A stretch of DNA of 32,854 bases from Bacteroidales bacterium (GCA_016937695.1 JAFGWC010000106.1:1-32854), one strand, 5' to 3'. Shown: positions 17,682 to 26,448, counted from the stretch's first letter. The notes: a model not told the origin generated them from the letters alone. A program made the numbers and translations.

Positions 17682-19133
17682 ATGCTTTTTAACTCAGTAG
17701 ACTTTGCTATATTTTTACCGATTGTATTTATACTTTATTGGTTTGTAACAAACAAAAATCTAAAGCTTCAGAATTTTCTAGTATTCGCAGCAAGCTACTT
17801 ATTTTATGGATGGTGGAACTGGAGATTTTTATCATTAATCCTATTTAGCACAATTATTGACTATTCCGTTGGACTTGGACTTAAAAATGAAGATAATCAA
17901 ACAAAAAGGAAAACTCTACTTTGGATAAGTATTCTTGTAAATCTTGGTTTTCTTGGACTCTTTAAATATTACAACTTTTTCTTAGACAATTTTATAACTG
18001 CATTTTCATTTTTTGGAACCCAAATAAAAGCAAATTCACTAAACATTATTTTGCCTGTTGGAATTAGCTTTTATACATTCCAAACTCTAAGTTACAGTAT
18101 CGATGTTTACAAACGAAAACTTGAGCCAACTAAAGACTTTATTGCTTTTTCGGCATTTGTGAGTTTTTTCCCTCAATTGGTTGCTGGACCAATAGAGCGA
18201 GCTACACATTTACTTCCGCAATTTTATAAAAAGCGAACTTTCGATTATTCAAAAGCCGTTGACGGAATGCGACAAATACTTTGGGGTTTATTTAAGAAAA
18301 TTGTAATTGCCGATAACTGTGCTGAATATGCAAACTTGATTTTTAATAATTCTGCAGACTATTCTGGTAGCACTTTGGTGCTTGGTGCATTATTTTTTAC
18401 CTTTCAAATTTATGGCGACTTTTCTGGATATTCAGATATTGCAATTGGAACTTCCCGACTTTTCGGATTTGAACTGATGAGAAATTTTAACTTTCCATAC
18501 TTTTCAAGAGATATTGCAGAATTTTGGAGACGTTGGCATATTTCTCTATCAACTTGGTTTCGTGATTATTTATATATTCCATTAGGAGGTAGTCGTGGCG
18601 GTACTTGGATGAAAATTAGAAATACTTTTGCGATTTTTATTGTCAGTGGATTTTGGCATGGTGCTAATTGGACATTTATTGTCTGGGGAGCATTGAATGC
18701 AATTTACTTTTTACCACTTTTAATAACAAATAAAAACCGCAATAATATGGAAACAGTAGCTCAAGGTAAATTCTTTCCTAGTATTAAAGAAATGTCTTTT
18801 ATGTTGCTAACTTTTGGATTAACTGTTTTTGCATGGATTTTTTTTAGAGCAAATAACATTGGGCACGCAATAAGCTACATTTCTGAAATTTTGTCTCCTT
18901 CACTTTTTACAATCCCAAGATTTGAAGGAACCGAGAAAGCTTTAATAATAATAATTCTTGTTGTAATATTTGTATTTACTGAATGGTTTGGCAGAGAAGG
19001 TCAATTTGCAATAAGTAAAATTGAATCCAAATGGAATAGACCAGTTAGATGGACTTTATATTCATTTATCATTTTTACTATTGGAATGTTTATGCAGACT
19101 GCAGAAACACCGTTTATTTATTTTCAATTCTAA
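17682..19133 (+). CDS. MBOAT family O-acyltransferase (AlgI-like)
   Basis: A 483-residue multi-pass inner-membrane enzyme of the AlgI/DltB/PatA type, which passes acyl groups, usually acetyl, across the membrane for transfer to an extracytoplasmic polymer. Family landmarks: VDFAIFLPIVFILYWF at the start, LGLFKYYNFFLDNF, PVGISFYTFQTLSYSIDVYK, FPQLVAGPIERA, YGDFSGYSDIAIG, DIAEFWRRWHISLSTWFRDY followed by LYIPLGG, and the catalytic His in SGFWHGANWTF. About 10-12 hydrophobic helices are visible. The next gene begins seven bases after the stop and encodes an SGNH-like protein, matching the AlgI-AlgJ/X and PatA-PatB arrangement. No polysaccharide synthesis genes adjoin, so the acceptor (exopolysaccharide, lipid-linked glycan or peptidoglycan) is not identifiable. 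Confidence 0.95.
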   Translation: MLFNSVDFAIFLPIVFILYWFVTNKNLKLQNFLVFAASYLFYGWWNWRFLSLILFSTIIDYSVGLGLKNEDNQTKRKTLLWISILVNLGFLGLFKYYNFFLDNFITAFSFFGTQIKANSLNIILPVGISFYTFQTLSYSIDVYKRKLEPTKDFIAFSAFVSFFPQLVAGPIERATHLLPQFYKKRTFDYSKAVDGMRQILWGLFKKIVIADNCAEYANLIFNNSADYSGSTLVLGALFFTFQIYGDFSGYSDIAIGTSRLFGFELMRNFNFPYFSRDIAEFWRRWHISLSTWFRDYLYIPLGGSRGGTWMKIRNTFAIFIVSGFWHGANWTFIVWGALNAIYFLPLLITNKNRNNMETVAQGKFFPSIKEMSFMLLTFGLTVFAWIFFRANNIGHAISYISEILSPSLFTIPRFEGTEKALIIIILVVIFVFTEWFGREGQFAISKIESKWNRPVRWTLYSFIIFTIGMFMQTAETPFIYFQF

Positions 19134-19140
19134 GAGCTTT

Positions 19141-20082
19141 ATGAAAAAATTTATAACTTCCTTATTGCTGTTTGTAATATTTTTTTCAATATTCTACATT
19201 TGTGCTCTTTTTTTGCCTTCAATATTTAAACCCAATCTTAATTATAGATTAGGTGCATATGGACATATGTATACAAGGTTGAGTGAAGTTAAAAATGTAA
19301 CAAATTTAGATATACTTTTTCTAGGTTCATCTAAATCATATAGAGGTATTGACACAAGAATATTTAAAAAGAATGGATTTAATACTTTTAATTTAGGTTC
19401 TAGCTCTCAAACACCAATTCAAACCAAAGTACTATTGAAAAGATATTTGACTAAATTAAAACCAAAGCTTATAATTTATGAAGTTTATCCTTTAACATTT
19501 TCTATTGATGGAGTGGAATCAGCATTAGATATCATATCTAATGAAAAGAATAATTTTAATTCAATCAAAATGGCTTTTGAATTAAATCACATTGTAGTTT
19601 ATAACACACTATTATATAGTATGATAAGAAATGCTTTAAATCTAAATTCTTCATATATTGAGCCAATAAAAAAGGGAGACGACAAATATATTTCAGGTGG
19701 ATTTGTTGAAAAAGAAATTAAATTTTTCAAGCATGTTGAATATCCAATGAAGAATTGGACTTTTAATGAAACTCAGTTTAGTGAATTTAATGAAATTGTT
19801 GACTTTATAAATAAGCAAGGGATTCAATTAATTCTTGTAAATGCGCCAGTTACACCTTCTTTGAATAATAGTTATATAAACAATAGTGATTTTGATAGTA
19901 TAATGAGTAATTATTCAAAATACTATAATTTTAATAAAATATTAAATTTAAACGACTCTCTTTATTTCTACGACTCAAATCATTTAAATCAATATGGAGT
20001 TAAGTTATTTAATGAAAAATTAATTGAAATATTGAAAGACAATAAATCTGTAATTGCAAATTTAAACAACAAATTAAATTAA
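19141..20082 (+). CDS. membrane-anchored SGNH/GDSL-like protein, probable acyltransferase partner
   Basis: 313 residues. The ATG at 19141 gives an N-terminal hydrophobic anchor (FITSLLLFVIFFSIFYICALF). The frame is open further upstream inside the MBOAT gene, but that start would read through the MBOAT 3' end. The body looks like an SGNH hydrolase: block I LDILFLGSSKSYRGID, with Ser after GS, then FNTFNLGSSSQTP, LIIYEVYP, and near the C-terminus FYDSNHLNQYGVKLFNE, with the Asp and His expected of the catalytic dyad. Such proteins accept the acyl group from the MBOAT partner and place it on the polymer. Coupling to the upstream gene (seven-base gap) supports this. Sequence is divergent, so catalysis is inferred. 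Confidence 0.78.
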   Translation: MKKFITSLLLFVIFFSIFYICALFLPSIFKPNLNYRLGAYGHMYTRLSEVKNVTNLDILFLGSSKSYRGIDTRIFKKNGFNTFNLGSSSQTPIQTKVLLKRYLTKLKPKLIIYEVYPLTFSIDGVESALDIISNEKNNFNSIKMAFELNHIVVYNTLLYSMIRNALNLNSSYIEPIKKGDDKYISGGFVEKEIKFFKHVEYPMKNWTFNETQFSEFNEIVDFINKQGIQLILVNAPVTPSLNNSYINNSDFDSIMSNYSKYYNFNKILNLNDSLYFYDSNHLNQYGVKLFNEKLIEILKDNKSVIANLNNKLN

Positions 20083-20312
20083 AGAAAATAGGTAAATAAA
20101 TAATATAATTAAAATATAAAGTATACTCAATAATAAAACTTTGTGGAATTTAAATGACAATGAAAATTTATAATGCTTTTGTTTGAGAGAGAAATTTTTG
20201 GTTATTAAATCTAAACAGAATACTTTTAGGATAGTTCTTAAGTTCTAAAGGTATTTCAAGCAATTAGATTTATTATTAATAACATGATTTTAATTTTCAG
20301 TTCTACTAAATT

Positions 20313-20349
20313 AAAAAACCCTTGCTAATCATTTGACTAACAAGGGTTT
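20313..20349 (-). terminator. terminator of tRNA-Asp
   Basis: On the minus strand AAACCCTTG (20349-20341) and CAAGGGTTT (20324-20316) form a nine-pair stem, extended by partial pairing inside, followed by a run of T's. It begins 15 bases after the tRNA. The plus-strand side lacks a clean T-run. The gap 20083-20312 shows nothing else. Confidence 0.85.
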
Positions 20350-20363
20350 ACTTTTTATTGTTG

Positions 20364-20437
20364 CGGTCTGGACGAGACTCGAACTCGCGACCTCCGCCGT
20401 GACAGGGCGGCATTCTAACCAACTGAACTACCAAACC
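20364..20437 (-). tRNA. tRNA-Asp (GTC)
   Basis: A 74-base cloverleaf on the minus strand. The acceptor stem GGTTTGG/CCAGACC has one G-U pair and discriminator G. The D-arm contains the AGTTGG loop, the anticodon stem is CCGCC/GGCGG with loop CTGTCAC (anticodon GTC, plus-strand GAC at 20401-20403), and the T-arm has GTTCGAGTC. CCA is not encoded. It is a single tRNA gene with its own promoter and terminator, downstream of rsmD. Confidence 0.97.
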
Positions 20438-20463
20438 AATAAATGCTTTTGTTAAAAGCGATG

Positions 20464-20494
20464 CAAAGATATATTTATTTTTTTTGCTACCAAA
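20464..20494 (-). promoter_or_regulatory. promoter of tRNA-Asp
   Basis: On the minus strand TTTG (20494-20491), a 19-base spacer, then TATCTTTG (20471-20464): an exact Bacteroidota -33/-7 pair. Transcription would begin around 20457, about 20 bases before the mature tRNA 5' end. Confidence 0.8.
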
Positions 20495-20509
20495 AAAAAA
20501 GTAAAAAAA

Positions 20510-21046
20510 TTATTCGAAAAAACTGAAATTTACACTTCCATAACTTCTTTTGTCAACAAATCTTGGGTGTGTAGAGAAGTTAGTATTTTTAGAATGTTCT
20601 ATAATTATTATCGATTTTTCCTTTAAAGTAGAATTTTCATATATTAAATCTGCTAAATCTTCTAAATTAATTAAATTATAAGGCGGATCTGCAAATATTA
20701 TATCGTAATTTAATTCATGTTTTGGCAAAAATTTAAATACATCCGATTTTGTTGTATGTATTATTTCTTTTTCAGGCGAAATTAAATTTGCTGTGTTTTT
20801 TATATACATTAAGTATTTATTACTTATATCTACACACCTTATAAATGAACATCCTCTTGATAAAAATTCATAACTTATACTTCCGGTTCCGGCAAACAAA
20901 TCAAGGGCTGATTTGCCCTCTAAATCAATTTTATTTGAAATTAGATTAAAAAGAGCTTCTTTGGCAAAGTCGGTTGTTGGTCTGGCTTTGAAAAATTTTG
21001 GCGGCTCAAATTTTCTACCTTTGTTATTACCTCCAACAATCCTCAT
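20510..21046 (-). CDS. rsmD: 16S rRNA (guanine966-N2)-methyltransferase RsmD
   Basis: RsmD methylates N2 of G966 in 16S rRNA, using S-adenosylmethionine. The 178-residue length is usual. Landmarks: MRIVGGNNKGRKF at the N-terminus, RPTTDFAKEALFNLI, the SAM-binding motif ALDLFAGTGSISYEFLSRG, acidic VDIS after strand 2, and the catalytic NPPY-type motif as FADPPYNL. It overlaps the DUF3822 gene by one base (TAATG), so the two are translationally coupled; this pair is common in Bacteroidota. The tRNA-Asp promoter lies immediately beyond its stop. Confidence 0.96.
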   Translation of the reverse strand: MRIVGGNNKGRKFEPPKFFKARPTTDFAKEALFNLISNKIDLEGKSALDLFAGTGSISYEFLSRGCSFIRCVDISNKYLMYIKNTANLISPEKEIIHTTKSDVFKFLPKHELNYDIIFADPPYNLINLEDLADLIYENSTLKEKSIIIIEHSKNTNFSTHPRFVDKRSYGSVNFSFFE

Positions 21047-21885
21047 TATTCAATATTAAGAAGGTTAGTTAAGTAATGTTCAGGAATTTCTTTAAATGGA
21101 TATTGACAATCTGAATTATCTGAAATTTTTACAAATTTTATATTACTGATATATTTTGAAATTAACTTATAATGTTTAGAATCTTTGTCGATATTGCCTG
21201 ATAAATAAACTTGGGCGTCTTTAGAATTAATTGTCATTTGTTGCAATACATTAATAATGTGATACACAAAATCACTTTCCGTTTTAAATTCAAAATTGCT
21301 ATATAAAATTAAATTTTCATATTTACATAATGCTAAATCAAAAAAAGTGTCGAAAACCATAATTCCTATAACATTTCCAACCTCTTTGCTTTTTTTTAGA
21401 GTATTATCTACAAAAGTACTTCCTTGATGATAAAACCTGAGTTCAGGAAATTTATTAACCATTAAAGTAGTTATGAATGATGGAATACTAAAAACATTTA
21501 CTGCATTAGTTCTGTTTAACTTATTAAAATGAAGTTCTTCGTATTCATTTAATTGTTCGACAAAACTGTAATGTTCTTTTAGTCTTCTTTTATCAAAAAG
21601 TTTAATCGGAACCAAAGTTGATTTTTCCGTAGCGTAAATAAAATCAATGCTTTTATACTGTTTTGCTAAAAATGCATCTTTTTTTAAATAGTCTTCAATT
21701 TGCTGATAATAGTCATCTTTGCTATCTAGTTTTCCAAAATTCACATTTTTTATTGCTACACACTTTTTTCTAACTGAATCTACGATGCAATATGAGTATC
21801 CACTCTGATTAAGCATAATACTTAAATGATACGTAGATGTCTTTGTAAGAACAAATGAATCGTGAAATAAGGCAAAATCTTTCAT
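21046..21885 (-). CDS. DUF3822 family protein
   Basis: 279 residues matching the Bacteroidota DUF3822 family by its opening (an FVLTK.STYHLSIMLNQSGYSY pattern), by the central LVPIKLFDKRRLKEHY region, and by its position directly upstream of rsmD. The fold resembles an actin/RNase H-like ATPase: several strand patterns such as YSYCIVDS, GIMVFDTFFDLALC and AQVYLSGNIDK would fit sugar-kinase-type phosphate loops. This is a visual impression only. No signal peptide or helix; cytoplasmic. Function unknown; the coupling to rsmD may mean a ribosome- or RNA-linked role, or only conserved order. Confidence 0.82.
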   Translation of the reverse strand: MKDFALFHDSFVLTKTSTYHLSIMLNQSGYSYCIVDSVRKKCVAIKNVNFGKLDSKDDYYQQIEDYLKKDAFLAKQYKSIDFIYATEKSTLVPIKLFDKRRLKEHYSFVEQLNEYEELHFNKLNRTNAVNVFSIPSFITTLMVNKFPELRFYHQGSTFVDNTLKKSKEVGNVIGIMVFDTFFDLALCKYENLILYSNFEFKTESDFVYHIINVLQQMTINSKDAQVYLSGNIDKDSKHYKLISKYISNIKFVKISDNSDCQYPFKEIPEHYLTNLLNIE

Positions 21886-21936
21886 TTTTATAGTTTATAA
21901 TTCAATATTTTTTATTGTTTAAGCCAAATATTAAGC

Positions 21937-21944
21937 CAAATTTA
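21937..21944 (-). promoter_or_regulatory. candidate -7 element for DUF3822-rsmD
   Basis: TAAATTTG on the minus strand fits TAnnTTTG, 52 bases before the DUF3822 ATG. The -33 region falls within the upstream gene's terminator and lacks a TTG. Confidence 0.3.
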
Positions 21945-21962
21945 ACAAATTAATATCAAAAA

Positions 21963-21988
21963 TAAAAAAAGGCTCCATTAAGGAGCCT
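21963..21988 (-). terminator. terminator after the 209-residue gene
   Basis: On the minus strand AGGCTCC (21988-21982) and GGAGCCT (21976-21970) form a perfect seven-pair stem around TTAAT, followed by seven T's. It lies 25 bases after the stop codon and separates this gene from DUF3822-rsmD. Confidence 0.9.
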
Positions 21989-22012
21989 CAATATATTTTA
22001 TGAATTAATCTT

Positions 22013-22642
22013 TTATTCCCAGTTTCCTGCATTATTTATATTTGTAGTAAGCGAGCCTACTTTTAATCCGGGATATTTATCCATTTTTAATGCTTCATCA
22101 TCTAAATTGATTCTCAATTGGTTATCAAGCCCTTTTAGTATAATGCGATTAAGAGCTTTAGCTTCAAAAACAGGAACTTGTAACTTTGTTTCAGATACTT
22201 TTGAGCCTATTTGTAAGATTGTTGCACTTAAAGTAAATTTTTCACCTTTTGAAAAAGGAATAACAGATAATGAATCTATTTGATATTCTACAGAAAACAA
22301 AGAATCAAGAGTACTTATATATGAAGTGTCTCTGCTTATTATTCCCAATTTTAAAGCTTTTTTTTCTGTTAACGTGTCTGGAACGCTACCTATTGCTTTT
22401 ACTAATGGAATTGAGTCATTTTTTACAAAATTTATCAATGTGTCAAAATCTCCGGTGAATTTACCATGAACAGCTAAATATGCTAATTCTGCTGTTCTAA
22501 TATCTTTTAATTTTTGTATGGTTGCATTATATCTTTTATCTTTTTGTTTTTCAAAACGAATAGGTTTATCAATGCTATCCCATAAAAAATATGCTAATAC
22601 AACTATTACAGTCAATAAAATAAGTTTAATTGCAATTTTCAT
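22013..22642 (-). CDS. membrane-anchored conserved protein of unknown function
   Basis: 209 residues. An N-terminal membrane helix (about 4-22, AIKLILLTVIVVLAYFLW) is followed by a charged helical segment (KQKDKRYNATIQKLKDIRTA) and ELAYLAVHGKFTGDFDTLINF. The helix plus 'A..AYL..HGKFT.DFDTL' layout resembles the N-terminal part of pseudopilins, though no prepilin peptidase site is visible. The C-terminal half is beta-rich, with VFEAKALNRIILKGLDN and the QLRINLDDEA segment. The body is predicted extracytoplasmic. It has its own terminator and is divergent from the RecD-like helicase. I do not recognise a named family. Confidence 0.8.
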   Translation of the reverse strand: MKIAIKLILLTVIVVLAYFLWDSIDKPIRFEKQKDKRYNATIQKLKDIRTAELAYLAVHGKFTGDFDTLINFVKNDSIPLVKAIGSVPDTLTEKKALKLGIISRDTSYISTLDSLFSVEYQIDSLSVIPFSKGEKFTLSATILQIGSKVSETKLQVPVFEAKALNRIILKGLDNQLRINLDDEALKMDKYPGLKVGSLTTNINNAGNWE

Positions 22643-22667
22643 CTTATTAATTTTAGTATGTTTGATG

Positions 22668-22675
22668 CAAAAATA
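22668..22675 (-). promoter_or_regulatory. candidate -7 element for the 209-residue gene
   Basis: TATTTTTG on the minus strand matches TAnnTTTG, 26 bases upstream of the ATG. No -33 TTG at the correct spacing. Confidence 0.35.
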
Positions 22676-22816
22676 TAAAAAAAATTATTTTTACTGCCTA
22701 AAGCTCAATTTTTTTAATTAATTATTTTTTTATTCTTCTCTTTGCTTTGTTATTTTTATTTTATAATATTCATTTTTAGCTTATATTGCAGTGCTTTTTT
22801 AAGAATTTTTATTTAT

Positions 22817-24235
22817 ATGATTAAAGAACATTTAAAAAAATCTTTCGAAAAAAATTTAAATCATAATCCTACAAATAATCAGAATTTTTTATTTGATGAG
22901 CTATCTGAATATATTTCTGATTTTAAGCCAAATCGTGTTTTTTTATTAAAAGGATATGCCGGTACTGGAAAAACTTCTTCTATTAGTGCAGTTGTTAAAA
23001 GCTTGGCAGAATTAAAAATTAAATCTGTATTGCTTGCTCCTACAGGAAGAGCTGCGAAAGTATTTAGTAATTTTTCATCTTTTCAAGCTAAAACTATTCA
23101 TAAAAAAATTTATAGACAAAAATCTGCTAATGATGGATTTGGTGTTTTTGTTCTTGATAAAAATTTACATAAAGATACTTGGTTTATTGTTGACGAAGCT
23201 TCAATGATATCTAATTCTAGTTTCGAAAATTCTGTGTTTGGAAGTGGAAAACTTCTAGATGATTTAATCGAATATGTTTATACAGGCGTAAATTGTAGCC
23301 TCATTTTAGTTGGAGATACAGCTCAATTGCCTCCTGTTGGTTTAAATATTAGTCCAGCACTCGATAAGTTTGTTCTTGAAGAATATGATTTAGATGTTAT
23401 GGAAATTGTTCTTAATGAGGTTGTTCGTCAATCTGCTGAGTCAGGAATACTTTATAATGCTACTTTGCTTCGACAAAATTTACTCGATAGCTTTAATGAA
23501 TTTAAGGTTCCAAAACTTTCAGTTCAGTTTAATGATTTTAAACGTATTTCAGGAGAAGATTTAATTGATGAAATTTCAAGTTCGTATGATAAATATGGCT
23601 TAAATGATGTTATTATTGTAAATCGTTCTAATAAGAGAGCAAATAAGTATAATGAAGGCATTAGACGAACAGTTTTATACAAAGAAGGCAAAATTACAGT
23701 AGGTGATTTTTTAATGATTGTTAAAAATAATTATTTTTGGGCTGAAGCTCTTGAAGACATGGAGTTTATTGCTAATGGTGATATTGTTGAAATTATTAAA
23801 ATATATGAATTTCATGAATTATATGATTTTCATTTTGCCGATGTTAGAGTAAAATTTGTAGATTATGAAAATGTTGAGATTGATGTGAAAATATTATTAG
23901 ATACTCTTGATATCGAAACAGCATCTTTAAATCAAGAAGACAATAAAAAGTTATTTTATTCTGTATTAGACGATTATGTTGATATTAAACCTAAAAAGAA
24001 ACAATTTGAAAAAGTTAAAGAAAATAAGTTCTTTAATGCACTTCAGGTAAAATTTGCATACGCAATTACTTGTCATAAAGCCCAAGGTGGACAGTGGAAA
24101 GTTGTTTTTGTTGATCAAGGTTATATTAATGATGATATGATAAATATTGAGTATTACAGATGGCTTTATACAGCATTTACAAGGCCTGTTGAAAAACTTT
24201 ATTTAGTTAATTTTGCTAATAAATATTTCGAATAA
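22817..24235 (+). CDS. RecD-like ATP-dependent DNA helicase (superfamily 1)
   Basis: 472 residues from the ATG at 22817 (MIKEHLKKSF). The frame is open 25 codons further upstream, but that extension is a hydrophobic AT-rich string and is rejected. Helicase motifs: Walker A GYAGTGKTSS (residues 46-55), Ia LLAPTGRAAKVF, Walker B FIVDEASMIS, motif III LVGDTAQLPPVG, an ELNEVVRQS-like motif IV region, and the C-terminal AYAITCHKAQGGQW plus WLYTAFTRPVEKLYLV motifs. This is the short AAA_30/UvrD-C2 form, about 470 residues, lacking the RecB-binding N-terminal domain of true RecD; no recB or recC is adjacent. It probably acts as a 5'-3' helicase in repair or recombination. A terminator shared with the convergent transporter follows. 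Confidence 0.92.
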   Translation: MIKEHLKKSFEKNLNHNPTNNQNFLFDELSEYISDFKPNRVFLLKGYAGTGKTSSISAVVKSLAELKIKSVLLAPTGRAAKVFSNFSSFQAKTIHKKIYRQKSANDGFGVFVLDKNLHKDTWFIVDEASMISNSSFENSVFGSGKLLDDLIEYVYTGVNCSLILVGDTAQLPPVGLNISPALDKFVLEEYDLDVMEIVLNEVVRQSAESGILYNATLLRQNLLDSFNEFKVPKLSVQFNDFKRISGEDLIDEISSSYDKYGLNDVIIVNRSNKRANKYNEGIRRTVLYKEGKITVGDFLMIVKNNYFWAEALEDMEFIANGDIVEIIKIYEFHELYDFHFADVRVKFVDYENVEIDVKILLDTLDIETASLNQEDNKKLFYSVLDDYVDIKPKKKQFEKVKENKFFNALQVKFAYAITCHKAQGGQWKVVFVDQGYINDDMINIEYYRWLYTAFTRPVEKLYLVNFANKYFE

Positions 24236-24287
24236 AATATATAAAATAAAGAAAATTTGATAGATAACTATCTGAAAATGAAATATT

Positions 24288-24324
24288 AAAAAAGCTTTAC
24301 TGTTTTAAACAATAAAGCTTTTTT
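24288..24324. terminator. bidirectional terminator between helicase and transporter genes
   Basis: AAAAAAGCTTTA (24288-24299) and TAAAGCTTTTTT (24313-24324) form a perfect 12-base inverted repeat with a 13-base spacer, giving stem plus T-run on both strands between two convergent genes. Confidence 0.85.
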
Positions 24325-24345
24325 AATTAAATATATTTTGCTTTT

Positions 24346-26448
24346 TTAATTAATTCCATGCATCCATTTTTTCAATATCGGAACTAGCATAAGTAATAAA
24401 AGTGCTGTTGCTATTGCTGTAATAGCTAGCATTTTAAATACAGCCGAGTAAATATGAATGGTTTTATTTGGTCCAACAAATGTATTTAAATTGCTTTGAA
24501 CATTAGCTGTAGCTTTCTTTATATCAGGATTTTCTATAATCTCAATATCTAAATTATCACCATCAGCATCTTGAATATAATCTAAAACATTAATTTTCAT
24601 TGCTGAGTTTGTATACCATGGCTTTTGCCAAACTTTAGCTGAAATGTTTTTTACCATTGCCAAAGGTGTGTGATTTTTCTGATTATCAACAGTTAATATT
24701 ATTTTAACTGTTTGGATTTCTTCTCCATTTACAAGCTCTTGCATATTATAACAAATTGTATCTGTGCCTGTAAAATCAGCATTTGGTTTATATGTTAAAT
24801 TGTCGCCTTCAACTTTAATTGTTCCATTTACTGGTTCTTTGTTAATTTTTATTTTTGTTAAATCACCAAGAGGATCTAAATTTTTTATTCTTAAGTTTAA
24901 ATCAATTGATTCATTTGGTTTAATGCTTTTTCTAACATAAAAAGTTTCAGCAGTAAAATCATTCCCAATTAATTTCACATCTTTAATTAATTCAATGTTT
25001 AATTCTATTGGTTCTGATTTATTACCTTCACTGTCAAAAGCTCTGAAAATAATTTTGTCGTTACCTTTAGCACCTAATTTTGGAGTGTAATTAATGCTTT
25101 TTTCCATGTATTCGTCGGTAGATGTATATTGAGCAATCATTCCGCCAAAGAATTGAGCAAATGCAACTGCAAGCATCCATGAACCCATAACCATACCTAC
25201 AATTTTTTTAGGTGATAGTTTTGTTACCATTGATAAACCTACAGGCGATAAAGATAATTCTCCAACTGTGTTAAGAAAGTATATTAAAACAATAAATACT
25301 ATCGGAACTAAGCCATTTTGTGCAAAAGAAGCTCCCCAAACTAACGAGCCAAATCCTAAACCTATAAATAAAAGTCCAATTGCAAATTTTAAAGGTGTTG
25401 ACGGTTCTTTGCCAATTGAATTTAATCTAATCCATGTAGCAGCAAAAACAGGACCTAATAGTATGATAAAGAATGCATTAACCGATTGGAAAAGTGGAGT
25501 AGGAACTTGCCAATTTCCAACCCATCTGTCTATATTTAATTCTGTAAATAGTGTTAATGAACTACCTGCTTGTTCGAAAAATGCCCAGAACATAACACTA
25601 AAAAGAACCAATATTATTACAACAAAAAGTCTTTCTCTTTCTACTTTTGGTAATTTAATTGCGTTATATATTAAGGTTGCTAAAACAAAAATTCCAAACA
25701 TTGGGAATATTACCTCCATTACTTTATAATAAAATAAAAGCAACATGAATATTGGGACAACTAGAAATGAAGCAGTATATATTACATATTCGGTTTTTAA
25801 TAAACCCAATACTTTCCTTTGTAATAACTCAATCGAAGGTGGATTACCGTTATCACCAAGTTTTGCTTTACCTTTTATGAATGTAATTAAACCAGCTATC
25901 ATTCCTAAACCGGCTAAACCAAATGCATATTGGAAACCGAAAATATCCATTACTAAGGCTGTTAATATTGGTGCAATTGCTGCTCCTAAATTAATACCCA
26001 TATAAAAAATCGTAAATCCACCATCTCTTCTAGGATCATCATCATCATATAAACCGCCTACTATACTTGAAATATTTGGCTTGAAAAATCCGTTTCCTAC
26101 AATTATTAGTGAAAGAGCAATATAAAATGTAAATTCACTATGAACCATCATTAAAAATTCACCTGCTGCCATTATTATACCACCAAAAATGATGCTTTTT
26201 TTGTAGCCTAAAAATTTATCTGCTATAATTCCACCAATATAAGGCGTTGCATAAACTAATGAACCGTATGCAGCATATATTGCATATGCTTGAGTATCGC
26301 CAAAACCTCTTTTGTTTACAAATAAATCGTAAACCATATATAAAACTAAAAGGGCACGCATGCCGTAGTAATTAAATCTTTCCCACATTTCTGTGAAAAA
26401 TAGAATATATAATTCTTTTGGTTGACTTAGTTTTTTTATGTCTGCCAT
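24346..26448 (-). CDS. POT/PTR family proton-coupled peptide transporter with extracytoplasmic insertion
   Basis: A 700-residue major-facilitator peptide importer; usual bacterial members have about 450-500 residues. Family motifs: FTEMWERFNYYGMRALLVLY (the ExxER motif), GGIIADKFLGYKK, NGFFKPNISSIVG, DGGFTIFYMGINLG, FWAFFEQAGSSL, and the NTVGELSLSPVGLS segment. Residues 444-668, between the last two membrane helices, are a long insertion that should face the periplasm. It contains cadherin/Big-like beta motifs, for example YKPNADFTGTDTICYNMQE (near 553) and an INYTPKLGAKGNDKIIFR stretch (near 452). The final helix is MLAITAIATALLLLMLV. Peptide import fits with the secreted protease and dipeptidase in this window. 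It is monocistronic, with a good promoter upstream. Confidence 0.95.
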   Translation of the reverse strand: MADIKKLSQPKELYILFFTEMWERFNYYGMRALLVLYMVYDLFVNKRGFGDTQAYAIYAAYGSLVYATPYIGGIIADKFLGYKKSIIFGGIIMAAGEFLMMVHSEFTFYIALSLIIVGNGFFKPNISSIVGGLYDDDDPRRDGGFTIFYMGINLGAAIAPILTALVMDIFGFQYAFGLAGLGMIAGLITFIKGKAKLGDNGNPPSIELLQRKVLGLLKTEYVIYTASFLVVPIFMLLLFYYKVMEVIFPMFGIFVLATLIYNAIKLPKVERERLFVVIILVLFSVMFWAFFEQAGSSLTLFTELNIDRWVGNWQVPTPLFQSVNAFFIILLGPVFAATWIRLNSIGKEPSTPLKFAIGLLFIGLGFGSLVWGASFAQNGLVPIVFIVLIYFLNTVGELSLSPVGLSMVTKLSPKKIVGMVMGSWMLAVAFAQFFGGMIAQYTSTDEYMEKSINYTPKLGAKGNDKIIFRAFDSEGNKSEPIELNIELIKDVKLIGNDFTAETFYVRKSIKPNESIDLNLRIKNLDPLGDLTKIKINKEPVNGTIKVEGDNLTYKPNADFTGTDTICYNMQELVNGEEIQTVKIILTVDNQKNHTPLAMVKNISAKVWQKPWYTNSAMKINVLDYIQDADGDNLDIEIIENPDIKKATANVQSNLNTFVGPNKTIHIYSAVFKMLAITAIATALLLLMLVPILKKWMHGIN

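Noticed and set aside
19021-19140. Upstream start for the SGNH gene inside the MBOAT gene
   Set aside because: It reads the MBOAT coding sequence in another frame. The ATG at 19141 gives a proper membrane anchor.
22742-22816. Extended start of the RecD-like helicase
   Set aside because: The 25 added residues are a Phe/Ile/Tyr-rich string from AT-rich spacer; a membrane segment is not expected on this helicase.
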